Source of the DNA: Symbiodinium microadriaticum
Taxonomy: Eukaryota > Sar > Dinophyceae > Suessiales > Symbiodiniaceae
DNA length: 64,000 nt
Reading direction: 5' to 3'
NCBI GenBank assembly: GCA_001939145.1
Contig: LSRX01000578.1
Span: 393,990-457,989 of the forward strand
Part shown: one piece after another, positions 48,740 to 60,914 of the stretch
Position numbering within the stretch: the first letter of the stretch is position 1
Layout: each line of letters starts with the position of its first letter
Notes under the pieces: model-generated
Seen by the model: the letters and a program-made list of their open reading frames with translations, nothing else
What the model was told of the DNA's origin: nothing
Databases searched by the model: none
Made by a program: the position numbers and the translations under genes

Positions 48740-50241
48740 CACACAAGCACGGCAACTGCGCTCACTCTGCACTTGTTGCTCCAACTGCCGGACTCCGAGT
48801 TCGTTACAATTCGCACCACGGGATGCCACACCGGGTACAGCTCCGGTTGGAAGACCCAGGTGGACGATAAAACGTGAAAGTTTACATGCGACCGTCTACA
48901 AGGAAGTTAGTCTTTGACACGCGATCGTCAAAATGGCATACTAGTGTCGAGTGTAAAACCTGGCGCAGTCCGAAAGAAACAGAGCGTCTACAGGCATCGA
49001 ACTTGCGACTACAAGAGGGAGCAGCAGCAACAGGACAAGGACATCACATTGAAAGCACGCCCCATGGTCTCAGATCTTTGAAGGAATCCTAGGCCGGCGA
49101 GAATGCAAGAGCGAGGGGCCACACTGTGGGCAGTTTAATTGGCAGCTTCCCTCTACATGTGTACACCTTCATAGTGAGCTGACTTGAAATTCACAGATTT
49201 TGGTGAGGTGGCCTGAGGGCCACCCGCACCACCTGCCGCACGGCCCTATGTCTTGACCGAAACTACCCTCGCCATGTTCTGAAACTCCACGTTGAAACTA
49301 AGCACCTTCCTTTGGGAGAAGGAGCTTCAGCAGGATGATAGTGGCAATTGGAGGGGTGCGATGGATGCTGCCGGGAACAACTTGACACTAAAAGCATGCG
49401 GAACCGCTTTAATGTTCCATGGCTTTCTGACCGCAGCCTTCTGTGAGAGAGTGTCAGGGTGCCGTCCCGCGTCGCTCCCCGAAGGGGTCAACGTCAGGTC
49501 GGTCACTCGCTATGACACTTCACAGACAAGCTGGTCAGAAACCATTTGGGGTTTTAAGGTAAAGCGTGCCGCCAAGTTTCAGTGTCTCGCCGCTCGGGCC
49601 ACAAAGGGCGTGACCCCTGACCTAAGTAGCCTGAAACCTGGCACTTTGGCCTCTAGTGGCCTGTGCTCGGCTCGGACATCAAGACGAGGACGCGTGTGTG
49701 GGGGGGTGGGTGGTGTGAGGCCGGGGAGATGGGCGAACGACACCGGACGGTACCGAATGCTTATGGGTCGCTGGCCTCGTGGCAGCCGGACCACTTCCAC
49801 GGCCACGCCAGGCAAGTGAAGCCCCGGACCCAATCGCAACGCGGTCTCAGGAACACCTGCCGTTTTGGGGCCGGCATCCTCCTCCTCACACTTGCAGTGC
49901 AAACACAAGGCTCACAACAGTTGCCCTCTCTTCCTGCCTTGCCCGGCTCTGTTGTGCAGTCGGTGCCGTCATCCTCCACACCATCATGACGCCGACCACC
50001 AGCATCGGGAATCAGCAGCTCATGAGCAGCAGACGACAACGACACCATCATCAGGACCATCACAAGCATCACCATCAGCCAGTCATGAAGCAACGGCATC
50101 ATCGTCCATCTGGATCGTCCTGATTATCAACGCCGCAGCCAGTCCTAATGCATTCACACCGCGGCCCTGGCAATCCAATTACAAACCCGAGAGCAGCAGG
50201 GACATAGCGCAAAAAGAGACGCATGTGAGCATGGGAACTTG
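48740..50241. other. Stretch without a supported gene
   Basis: The plus frame at 49292-49819 (175 codons) has no recognisable motif and is not called. ATC-like triplets recur loosely at about 50035-50105. Confidence 0.4.
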
Positions 50242-50329
50242 TCACAAACCTGACGGCAGTCCAGCAACAGCCGCTGCTACGCCTGTATTGCACAAGACTT
50301 GCCGAAAATCAAAAAGAAGCCAACTCAGT

Positions 50330-51150
50330 GACTCAAGACAGTGAATGACCTGGGTCCAGCACGTCACGTCCCAAAGGCCATCGGTCGCGAACACCAGTGC
50401 GGCGTCCTGCACCCATTCGCATTCGATCTGACAGGACTGGAGCCCCACTTTGCGGGTTTAGGGGTTTCGCTCTATCTCCATCTCATTTCTTCAAAGGAAC
50501 TGCCTGAACACGAAGTGTGTGAAACCCGATGTCCAAGAAGCCCGAAATCCTCCATTCATATGGCAGATAGCCTCAGACATCGGAGAAAAACACGACAGCG
50601 AATCCCTCGGCCGCAGACTGTGCTCGAAACAAGCTCCCGCCCTTAAGACTGGCTCAGTCGGCAAGTTGATTGCAGCTCTTCTCACATGCCCCGGCCTGTT
50701 CAACTGCGCGTGCGGCAAGAAAAGGGCCCCGCGGGCCTCGAGCTGGGACAACGACAGCACCAGCCGCCCAGCCGGGACAACACTCGGATGCGGGTTTACA
50801 CGTCGAATATTGGATTCGAGTCAGCAAGTGACGTGCTGTTTCTATTGCCACAACTGCAACTAGGACGTGATTGTCGCTCTCTGCCATCACTGCTTGCCAT
50901 CAACATGCTAGGTTTGGGCACCCGGCCGAAGGATTGAAGTGAATGGTCGTGACTGCAAGTTGGCCTCGGCAGCAGGCGGCAGCGGCAACAGCTGCAGACG
51001 CTTTGCAGCAACGACTGCAAGATGACAAACAAAGGGCCCATGAAGCTCAATGCGGATCTCTGCATCACGCTGCATAAGCCGTCACGAAAGGCACTAAGGC
51101 AGCATCCAGCCACACGGCCACACGCCACGAAGCCGCCTCCCAAACGAGAG
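50330..51150 (-). pseudogene. Decayed PP2C-type protein phosphatase copy
   Basis: The minus strand at about 50420-50355 reads WVQDAALVFATDGLWDVTCW, the PP2C motif with a metal-binding Asp. Flanking DNA aligns with the intact PP2C gene at 58.5-59.3 kb. About 50925-50980 corresponds to the GQLGVSRALGDHSLKS exon, but a deletion of about 13 bases removes most of SRALGD, leaving frames that read CRLLPRPTCSHDHSLQS or GQLAVTT. Loss of this motif and of the remaining exons indicates a pseudogene or truncated duplicate. No C-terminal STDN exon was found nearby. Confidence 0.6.
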
Positions 51151-52049
51151 ATGCTGAAGAGAAAGTACTCAGTGGGGTCTGGATTTGCGGCTAGTCATCA
51201 GCAGCGTCCGCATGCCACATCTTGGACCCAGAAGTTGTCAGAAGTGGCTTGATTTTGCATGCGAGACCGAGGGTAGCACCCACAGTCCGTACGACCAGAA
51301 CCACTGTGAGCCTGGATTGCACATGCAAACTCCGAGCATGAAAATGTCCCCACAATCACAGGGCAAGATGGAACAATAAAGGAAGTACATCATTCGGAAA
51401 ATTGGATTCGAAGAACTTTTAGCCTTTTTTTTGTAAGGGAGTGGCTCCGAAAACATGCAAAATCTCGAAATTGCGAGCGGCTGCTCTGGAACAAACCCCA
51501 ACACCAATAAACGTATATCAGATCCTAAACCCAACCTTTTTGAAGGTGATGATGAGCAACAAAGATGACAGATGATGGGTGGCACCAAACATTGTAAACC
51601 TCTTTCCAGATCATAAGCTTGAATGGGGTGGTATTCGCAAGCATCTCAAACCATGATCGAAAACCGATGGGTGGCAAATCCAAAACCCGAAGCCTGACAA
51701 GAAGATGGCGGGTGGCCAAACCTTAGAGGTGAATGGATCCAGGCTACCGAAGAAAATCTGTGTGGCAAATTCGAGACCCCGAACGACAAGATGGGTGTTC
51801 AACTTCCGTAAAACGCTCAAACCCGGTGACTTATCATAGAGCCAAACCCGAACGTGACATGATGTCATCAAACCAAGTAATGTGCAAGGTGAATTTGTCC
51901 CGAAAACCCCCAACCTATACTGCAGGGAATCCGTCATCACATTGATGACATTAACAAGCAGATAGCATCGTTTACAAACCGAAAACCCGTAAACGACACC
52001 CTTCGGGCCGGGGGTTCCACTATCATCTTGAATTCTGTGAGATTTCTGT
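51151..52049. other. Non-coding stretch
   Basis: Only unsupported short frames. A/T-richer than its surroundings, with no recognised repeat. Confidence 0.4.
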
Positions 52050-53115
52050 TTGACTTTTCAATCAAGGCCACCCAAAGCAACCACATGTTTCATGCCATGC
52101 CGAGTGCACCTTTTTTGTCTCGACATGAAGCATAACTATGTAGTCTGTATGTACATGGGTAGCAGTACCGCAACCGGTGGGGACGCACCTTGCAGCGAAT
52201 CCCGGAGGGACATCCAGACCTCCAATGGACGCCCCCGGACCAGGGGCCTGACCAGGCCCAGCAACAACAACAGCCGGAGCCAGCACCGGAGGCACACCAG
52301 CAAGCAGCACCGACGCTCACCCCCCGAACGACCAACGCGCGATCGCAGACACACAAGCCAAGCAGGAGCACACGCGCCTCGGGCAGGCCAGACTACACAT
52401 CCCGACCCCAGCTCCAACAACGGTGCAGCAAACAGCGCACAAGTGAACCCGGGCAAACACAACAGCGGGGAGCAGACGCACACCCACCAACCCGGCCAAG
52501 GACAAGCAGCAGCAGCAGCTGCCACGACGCAATGGGAAGGGGCAACAGGCTATTGGGGGAGCCATGGGGGTGGCCAGCAGGAGCAGCAAGTGCAACAACA
52601 AGCGCCACCAACCAGTCAGCCCGGGAGACCGGAGCAGAACCACCAACCCAGTCAGGGGCAAACAGCAGCAGCTGCCACGACTCAATGGGGGGGGGCGGCA
52701 TGGGGGGAAACCATGGGGGTGGCCAGCAAGAGCAGCAAATGCCAGAGCTCGAAGAAGTCCCTTCAGGAAGCGGGGGGAACAAGGGGGGAGCAAGCCAAGC
52801 GTCCTACCACGAAGGTATGAGGGGCAAGCGCCTTAAGAGCGCAAAGATGCAGATGAGACGTGGAAGGGTGTCGCTCACCTCGTCGGCATGGATGAAGATG
52901 ACAAGGAGGAAAGCTGGGCGCAGGTGCCATCCAGGGGGCCGCCGCCAGGGGAACCCAGAATCCGACCAGACCGCAGACAAGGGGGAACACACAGGACAGA
53001 CCTGCGGCAAGCCTGGGGGACCCCCACACAGCCCAACTGGACTGCGGGCGATCCAGGTGCCGTGATTTTGATGCCTTGTAGCTGGAAGCAACGTAGCCAG
53101 CTCTGTCAGGAATAG
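52050..53115 (+). CDS. Gln/Gly/Ala-rich repetitive protein, frame-shifted
   Basis: Coding-like character moves between plus frames. At 52050-52820 there is a basic Ser/Arg part, then two copies of a unit with AATTQW and HGGGQQEQQ (DNA period about 155 bp, first unit 52519, second 52673). The second unit continues in the frame 52190-53065 (GGGQQEQQMPELEEVP) and then in a third frame (MDEDDKEESWAQVPSRGPPP, 52888-53115). Trp-containing Gln/Gly repeats suggest a disordered RNA-associated or gag-like protein; this is inference. No family recognised. The long Pro/Ser minus frames opposite are shadows. Confidence 0.35.
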
Positions 53116-53262
53116 CCCATTCGCACACAGCTCTGCCGCAGCTGCTTTTTTGGCGTCTTGCTTCGCCTTCCGAATTCCTTCGGCGACCACAACTTCACCA
53201 CCACATTGCACTTCGTAAGTAAGCTTAAATGTTGGGCCAATGTCCGGATCATCGATTTCCAC
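53100..53262 (-). CDS. dsRBD-like exon
   Basis: The minus strand encodes GPTFKLTYEVQCGGEVVVAE, then GIRKAKQDAKKAAAAELCAN. The GP-x-F...V...G-x-x-KA-x-x-AK-x-AA-x-x-L pattern is that of a dsRNA-binding domain, more canonical than those at 21 and 43 kb. The frame opens from an AG near 53270. Sequence downstream of about 53100 looks intronic or is overlapped by the plus-strand repetitive frame. The rest of the gene was not identified. Confidence 0.5.
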
Positions 53263-53559
53263 AGCTCACAGCCTGGAGACTTTACTTCACCTGCGCAAGT
53301 ACAGCTCTGTCATGTTCGGCCAGCCCCCGTAAACTGAACGCAAAACAATTTGATTCACTCAGCGGCAAGGTTCTGGCGAATGCCATGCCGTTCCGCTTAG
53401 TCAAGTATGTCCGCAGAGAATGCGGGCGGGACCGACGAGCTGCCCGCATGAGCAGTGTTAAACGAACCACATCCAGAACCGCTCAAGAAATCATCGCGCA
53501 AATTGCAGTTAACACGGACATTGCACCAATAGCCTCCACAGCGAATGTGATGCGAGTAA

Positions 53560-53705
53560 AGACAGAGGCAGAGGCAGAGATAGAAATCGAGATCGAGATG
53601 GAAATGGAGATGGGAACGGCGATGGAGATGGAGATGGAAACGGAGGTGGAGATGGAGATACAGATAAAGATAAACATAGAGATAAAGATATAGATACACA
53701 AGAAC
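53560..53705. repeat. GA-rich low-complexity tract
   Basis: GAGATGGA/GATAAAGATA-type hexamers over about 140 bp, purine-rich on plus; open in several frames. Confidence 0.8.
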
Positions 53706-55470
53706 AAACACAAACCATCCACTGTATGTTCAGCTGGCTTCTTCAGACGACCCAGTGGACAGCTTCAGAATCATGCCCCACAGCACTTGGGCGAAGGTGT
53801 TAATGGCCGCGAAGTAGCTGCCGTATGTGTTTTGCATTCGATCCTGGGAGGTGCCAGCATCTCGTGTTCGGGATTTACTTGCAAGGCGACAAGACAGACG
53901 ACGACACTTAGATCTCAACTTCGCGCCCGTGTCTCCAAGCCAAAGCATCACAGACATGAAATACAAATACAAGAAACGTTGAAAGTGGATCACCCAGCAC
54001 GTGGACCAAAGCAACTTGGGGCTTGACAGAAGTTTCCTCAGTGGCAGTCCCAAGCTGCCATAAGGCCCGACCTCAGGGCATTGAGAACCCTCGAAGCAAA
54101 CAGCCCAGATATGCCCAGATTGAATTTCCAGTAAAGCAAAAGAAGTGGGGTGTAGCATTGCACGGGAGGTGGCCACCGACATCGTCATAAGGGCGAGTCC
54201 TTGCCATCGACAGGCTCGTCAAGGTCTGCTGGAGGACTGCATGGGGAGCTCGCCGAACGAATGAGGTTGGAAGCCGCTGCTGGAGGACAGTAGGCGCGAG
54301 AATGCTCAGACGTGGGGGAATGATGCAACTTTGAACTTCGAAGGTGGGAGCCTTGGAAAACCAGAACCACCTACCTGGAACTCTCATCCGAAGATGGAGC
54401 CTGGGAAGGTTAGGGCACCCATGTTTATAAAATCAGAGCTGTAATCAAATTTTGAACTCCGGACGACGGGAGTTGGACCGATGGAGTGCCAAAGATCTTG
54501 AAAGCGGAAACCCTACGAACCACGCGTTGCATCAAATGTCATGCCTGTGAAACCTTGCTCGAATTCAGGCAGATTTGCGTGAAACCGATGGACCGCTTTG
54601 GGCAGCCCCGGCAGTGGAGCAGCAACAAGTTGCCATCCCGCTGCCAAGCAGAAGGAATGGCCACAGCGCACGCAACGCCTAGAGGCATGTCAGCTTCCCG
54701 AAGCTCTTTTTTCCGGGCTGACCTCCATGCTGACACAAATCTGGCATTCCCGGGTATGCCACGTAATGCCAAGCTAACGAACGGGTCGGTACTTCCCATG
54801 CGAGCGTCTACCCAACCGGACAATTGACTAGCACTGCCCGCCTACTTCCCAAATTTTGACGACGTCGCATGCGCGAGATGCGAAGATTTTATTGTCCCCG
54901 TCCCTGAATGAGTGTTACAGTGTTTAAGGAAACCCGCCCTGATGCCCATAATGTGGACCTTCGATTGCGGGCACAGTCATATATTGTCGTGAGCAAGAGC
55001 ACGGTAAGAACATAGCATGCAGCTCTTGAAGACTGGGCCCCTTGAGGGTTCAATTCATGTAGCTGGAGACGACGGGGCCTCTTGAGGGGCCGAAGACTGG
55101 GCCGAAGCAAGGAATCAAAACATGCACAATCGCTCGCATTGTTTTTAGCAAAGTATGCTGTGTGCCACCAGGAGCGGTAGCCAGTACATGCAAATTTTAG
55201 GGTTTAACCTGTGCAGTGACTAGCTATGTTTATAGCAAAGTGGGTGTGATTGTTGCGTGATATGAAGACAGTAACCAGCGCATACGAAATTTAAGGTTTA
55301 GACTGCACATTGACTAGCACTGTTTAGGATGGAGTATATTGTGTGAAGTTGTGTAGTGAATCCAAACTGAAACAAGTGAAGATGCTCTTTGTAATGTGGG
55401 GGAAGTCTATGGGCGGGTGGGGTGTATGATTCTTGAAAATAACTTGCAAAGAAATCTGACAGTCGGAGCT
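53706..55470. other. Stretch without a supported gene
   Basis: The minus frame 53730-54188 (152 codons) contains no recognisable domain. No repeat or RNA gene recognised. Confidence 0.4.
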
Positions 55471-55474
55471 GCTG

Positions 55475-55548
55475 AACCCTAAACCCTAAACCCTCAACCG
55501 TAAACCCCTAAACTTTCCTAAACCCTGAACCCTATCTAGGGTTTCGGC
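55475..55548. repeat. Interstitial CCCTAAA telomere-like tract
   Basis: AACCCTAAACCCTAAACCCT followed by degenerate units up to TAGGGTTTCGG. It has two to three perfect units, the best telomere-type match in the window. An opposite-orientation unit (CTAGGGTTT) closes it, so the two orientations meet. Confidence 0.75.
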
Positions 55549-56996
55549 CTTCCTCGGACACCCCGCCCAGCCGAAGACTACAAAAGTAGGGGTCCAGAAC
55601 TGTAAACGGTTGACAAAGGGGCCAAGGGCAGTGCTGTCAAGTGGTCAAGGCATGTTGCGACTCTTGCTAAGCGGCGTGACTGTCCCCGCACCCTGCGATA
55701 ATCTCCATGTCTCCGAGCTTCACGCTTGTCACTGGAGCGTCACACACCTCAGTGCATGGGAAAGATATTGACTCGGCGGGAAGGCGCTTCAAGGCATCTG
55801 CATGGACCAATTTCTGAAGAGATTGTGGTTCCTAGTCCCAGATCGACACGCTCCCTGCGCTGCAGCAGCGTTCGCGGACCGTTGCTTCTGCGTCCCTGCG
55901 TCACTGCGGTTCAAGTGCCTGACGACTGAACTGCCAAGATCCAGGGCTTCGAAGGCAAACACTGCTTCGCACCTGGAGGCAGTCGTGTCCATCTGTAACC
56001 GCTTCCTAAGAGAGAACACTGCCGAGGCCTGGCCGAGAACTGCTTTGCCGCTCGGACCATGCTGATGATACTATCGGATACTATCGTATTGTGCTCCGAG
56101 GAGTGTTACAGTGTTTCTCCAAGCTTTCCCTACTTAGCATAAGGGCTCCCCCGTTGCACCCGATGCTGACAGGCAGCACCCGGTAGAGGAGAGCCCTGCA
56201 TGCTTGAAACAAGACAACAAACCCCTGCCAGCATGTGAACTCTAGATTCATCCTTTGTTGTTTCTTGGGTTTTCTACCGCACTCAGTGATTCCCCGCTGC
56301 TTCTGTGTCCGGCCGCGCTTGCGTCTCTGCGAGAAGAGGCCGCGGCTCTGCAGAGGCTCTAAAGACGGACCGACGGATCCTCGTTTGCGCACAAAGTTGG
56401 GCCCAGAGAGACGTGCCGCCCAGGCCATTTCTGCTCTAAACTCGAGGTCGCCTCGATCGCCCCACATGGCGCCCACTGGGGATCAGCGGGGGCTAAGGGC
56501 GCTGAGAGCCTTCTTGTCCCTCAGCTCTATAGGGTGAGAAGATGAGAAGGCAGGCACGGCTCTGGTGAAAGCCAACGAGAAACCTCAAGACGCCAACCGA
56601 CCGGATGACTCGGCAGGCGTAGGACCGACTTAGAAGTAAAGTAGAGACTTGCTTGAAACTCGATGGGACTTCGCCGGAGCAGCACACTGGGAATAAACGC
56701 CTCACGGCAGATTGACGAGCTTCGGGCCCCGTCTCACATCGCCTCGAGCGTTGAAGACAGGGGCCGACAGCTTTCGGGAAAGCCCAGAGGCCCGGGAGTT
56801 TCGGGCACTCTCGGGGATTTCAGCCTCTTCGGAGGACTGCGGATGCTCCGAAGCTGCTACGAAGACGATCAAGAATAGCTGAGTTCTGAGGGAGTAGAAA
56901 GGGGGGAGCTCCGTCCGCCATCGCGCCGCGTCTGCCGCTCCCGCTCACTTTAACGGAAGCCACTCAGAAGCTCACGAGGGGCTGGAACCGGTGGCC
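55549..56996. other. Stretch without a supported gene
   Basis: Frames at 55726-56065 (plus), 55789-56019 and 56081-56476 (minus) show no known motif. Confidence 0.4.
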
Positions 56997-57875
56997 TCAG
57001 CAACACCGCAATGAAAGCTGTGAAGCGAGCGAAGAGGATGCACACGCAGAGCAACGATCACCGGCCCCCCATACAATCGCCAACAACGCTACCGTCACCA
57101 CCAAGGCCTGGACCGAGCCAAAGAAGGCGACCAAGGCAGTGGTATTGTCCGTGCTTCCTGGCACAAACATCTCTTGGAGCCCCGTCTGTTTCCCCTGTGT
57201 CCTCGTTCCGGGGCTTGGGGGACTTCTTTCAGCACAGCGCACTCCCGGCACCTGCACGGAGCGCAGCCTTGATCAAAAACTCGGGGGCCTGTCGGACCAT
57301 GCCACAAAAGACGAATGTTCACGTGAGCACTTCCGCTTTACCCGAGCTTGGCCCAGCTCCTGTCGTTTCTGTTGTCGTCCTCTCGTCCTATTCCTTGCTG
57401 ACGTCGTGCCATCTTCGTCGTCGTATGTCGTCGTCCTCACCCTCGTCCTCACAACGTCCGCTCCCTGTGCTAGTTGTCCTGGCTGTTGCTGCCGTTGTTG
57501 CTGTCCGTGAATTTGGCATTGTTTTAGGATGTGTTGGGAATGCAAAGCCGATTCCGAAAGGGTTTTTGTCCGGAGCGTCCTCACTCCTGTCTGCATGTTG
57601 GGACCAGGACAATGCGTCGTGTGTTCTTTGCAGCCTACGTACAGCTGCTACGATACTGCAAACGCAGGCATCAATGGCAGAAGATTGATGCGGCTGATGA
57701 CGATAATGGCAGGGATGATGGGGATGATGAGGACGATGAGGATGATGGAAATGATGGTGATGATGGGGATGATGAGGATGATGATGGCAATGATGATGGT
57801 GATGATGTTGGTGATGATGATGATGATGATGAGGAGGAGGAGGAGGAGGAGGATCATGACGATGATGATGATGAC

Positions 57876-57909
<34 letters not shown>

Positions 57910-58148
57910 TTCATGATGTCGATGACGATGACCACCAAGTAGCAGCTTGGGTCAAGGGTCGACGTTCAACGCCTTGTCCTGCAGGCGCTCCGCGACGTTG
58001 CGATCGACCACCGCCCGCGCGTCGCCATCGGACCTGATAAAGCATGACGCGAGGTGCAATATATATCGGGTGAAGAGACATGTCGGTTCATGTTCATGTC
58101 AGTAGTCAGCATAACACAGCAGCCAACCTCGCCACAACAAACACGAAG

Positions 58149-58181
<33 letters not shown>

Positions 58182-60914
58182 CCATTACCAACCTCACTAG
58201 CACCATCGTCGCCACACGGTGTCATCATGGCCATATCAACAGCATCCAGTTTTGCTTCAGCAACAAAAGATCGTGACATTTCATGAGCATCGTCACCTGC
58301 AGCATCGTCAAATGCATGCTCATTCTGGTCAACAACCTCACCACCACCACCACCATCATCACCACCACCAACGATGTCGTCACCAAAATCATCAACATCA
58401 CCAAAATCATCATCATCACCACCAACATCATCAACATCATCGCCAACATCAACATCGACTGATGAAATCGCGGAAGAAACGTGACTCAGAGCAGTGTCCT
58501 GAGATGTCCTGAGTCCCGCACATCACGTCCCAGAGGCCATCGCTGGCAATCACTAAAACGGCGTCCTGCACCAAGTCACCAGTCTCTCTGACAAAACTGG
58601 AGCCGGCTTTGTGTGGTTCAGGCGTTTGGGGCTCTTCATCTAACGGGAACCCCAAACTGCTGCCAGAACTGTTTTGAGGGTCTTTGGCTCCGCCTCATTT
58701 CCTCCAGAGCCGCCCCCCAACTCGAAAACCCATTCCAAGAAGCCCGTGAAACCCCACATGCCGGAAACGTCCTCCGAACTCGGAGAAAGGACGGCAAAAC
58801 CCCGGCCACAGACTGACTTCGAGACATGTCCCCTTGCCCCGGCCTGCGGAACTTCGCGCGTGCAGATGTGCGGATGCCAGGTGACCCCTCAGGAGGGCCG
58901 CGTCACGTCGGATTCGGGTATATCCTTTCGGGTGTCGACTTCCGGCGGCGTCTATTCAACCTGACATGCCCCGGAGGAACTGAAAGGATGAGATGGCTGG
59001 CTCGTTTCTGTACATGCGCATCTGCATACATCTAAAAAAAGGCACATATGATGCTATACTGCACCTCAATTATCTCAGGACATCTCAGGTCCTTTCCGAC
59101 GTGTGGGCACCGGGCCGACAGACTTCAGCGAATGGTCGCCCAGCGCCCGGCTCACCCCAAGTTGGCCTAGGCAGCGGGTGTCCCGAAAGTGGCGGCAGTG
59201 GCAGGCAAGTACTAGAGAAAGCACCGAGAGGAAGAAAAAGCAAAAACCAGGAGTTGACGGGAGTCGGTGGAGTCTGGGTTCCCCCTGAGGCGGCGTCCGA
59301 CCACCCGGCCACGCGCCACGAAGCCGCCTGCCCAACTCTGCGTCTCGCTGGAGCAGCAGAGGCCGAAGGTGCTGGGAGAAAGATCTCGACTCTCCAATCT
59401 TCAGCTTCAACACGCCTTTTAGATGGGACCCAGAAGCGCTGGGATCCGCCTTCGGCTTCGACCCGCTGGATTTCGGCCGGGTCAGTTGGCCTGGCAGGTG
59501 GACTCAGCGATGCGAAAGCTTCGGGGAGGGGAGGCCGTGCCATGCCTTGCCTGTGGTCGCGCGTGAGCCGGCACTCGCCTCAACAGAGCGCTGGCCGAGG
59601 CCCCGCCCACACTTCTCTCTCTTGCGCCCTCCTTTCGGGCGCCCGACTGCCGGACTCCAGGACGATGGCTCGCGAATCGCCCACATTCGCCGACTCGGAC
59701 ATGGCTCAAACAACGGTGGCTTTCATTTCAGCGAGCTTTTGGCAAGTCTCTGAGAACCCCTGCGTGGAGACGCAGCCCCGAAGCCGTCCGGTGTGCCAGC
59801 ACCTCGGACTCGGACCGAACACAACAACAATCTCTGCGAGACGTCACTGCGACGTCCCTCGCGCCCCGTCATGTCCGAGCCCGAGCGCCACGGTGGCTGT
59901 GCAGCCGCAGCGCCAAGTTCCCAGAAGCCTAAAAAGGACCGAGGGCCGTTTCTGGAGGGACGAATATAGGGGAGGAAAGAGACAAGGAGAAGCTGCGGAT
60001 CGGATCAGCTGTGGGAGCGCGCCTATATCTTTAAAGGAAGACTCGGACTTGAAGAGGGCACGCTGTCAAAATACAACGGCGCACGAAAACCGAGGGCCAG
60101 GCTTCAGCTGCTCGTCCACACGCCGAAACGCCCTGGCAGCCCAGGGAAAAAAAAGACGGCGGTAAAGGGCGGCTCCCCCCAAAACCGCCCCACGGCCGCC
60201 GCCTGGAGAGCACCTCGCCGACCACCTCATCGGCCACGGGCTCCCCCGCCATCCTCGGAGACTCTTTGGAGCAGAGCGCAGAGCCGCCCCACAGCCGCCG
60301 CACAGCCACGCCTCGTGACGTTCAGGAGCTCGTCGAGAACCAGGCCGTGGAGCTTCGTCTGAGACACCCGCGGAGAACGCGTGTGGTGTCTTCTCGCATT
60401 TCTCTTTAGAAAAACGACACGAAACAAGAAAGGCTCCCGTGGCCAAGGCCTCGCAGAAGTCCACCGCCTGCCGCCCGCCGTGCCCGTCGTACACAGCGAA
60501 GTAGCCCCAGAGCTCTCCATCCTGCTCTGCCTCAAAACCGCAAAGAAGAATCGAAGTCTCCCCCACCGGAAGACCGGAAGGTGAGCCCGGGACAAGGAGC
60601 GGGTCGATGATCACGGAGCTGTCCTCTCCCCGACATGAAGAAAATCCGCCCTCGGCTCCTCCGGTCCCGGCCCTCGGCTCCGGCCCTCGGCTCCTCCATG
60701 TGCGCCCGGAAGGCGGCGTTCGCCTCCGAAGCCGCCCTGCGCCCGGGCAGAGGACGCGTCGCAGCGGCAGAGAGACGGCGCCTGGCCTGCAAAGGCTCGC
60801 TGTGGTTCTAGGCACCTCGGAAGGCAGGACTTGCAGCGACACCCCCCCTCCGCGGCCACGGCACCGGGGCGACCACGTTTCGAAGTGCCTTTGGCCTTGC
60901 CCAGAAGAAGCCAC
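56997..60914 (-). CDS. PP2C-type Ser/Thr protein phosphatase, multi-exon, with C-terminal membrane anchor
   Basis: Exons on the minus strand carry the PP2C motif series in order: RGEDS (about 60625), GYFAVYDGHGGRQAVDFCEA (60500-60445), LHGLVLDELLNV (60350-60315), AFRRVDEQL (about 60135-60105), ANVGDSRAIVLESGS (59692-59648), DPAEIQRVEAEGG (59487-59449), RCLGQLGVSRALGDHSLK (59172-59119), DAVLVIASDGLWDVM (58568-58524) and LIKAALRAG (57280-57252). The last joins by a clean GT-AG intron (57251-57158, 94 nt) to GSTDNTTALVAFF and a hydrophobic tail (VQALVVTVALLAIVWGAG), stop at 56997. Metal-binding Asp residues in DGHGG, SDGLWD and STDN are all present. PP2C removes phosphate from Ser/Thr using Mg/Mn; the tail suggests membrane attachment. 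The 5' start and some splice sites are uncertain. Introns contain GAT/ATC microsatellites. Confidence 0.75.
57690..57945. repeat. (GAT)n/(GAG)n microsatellite inside the PP2C gene
   Basis: About 250 bp of GAT, GAC and GAG triplets lying in an intron of the PP2C gene. Asp-rich, Met-rich and Ile-rich frames arise from it on both strands and are not genes. Confidence 0.9.
58150..58465. repeat. (ACC)n/(ATC)n microsatellites inside the PP2C gene
   Basis: Two triplet blocks (58150-58185 and about 58335-58455) in the same intron, just before the exon encoding ASDGLWDVM. Confidence 0.9.

Noticed and set aside
49292..49819. 175-codon plus frame
   Set aside because: No motif; composition fits chance in moderately GC-rich DNA.
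57529..57942. Met-rich and Asp-rich frames at the GAT microsatellite
   Set aside because: Pure repeat translations inside a PP2C intron.
58993..60165. 390-codon plus-strand frame
   Set aside because: Opposite strand of the PP2C exons; no recognisable domain and explained by high GC content.
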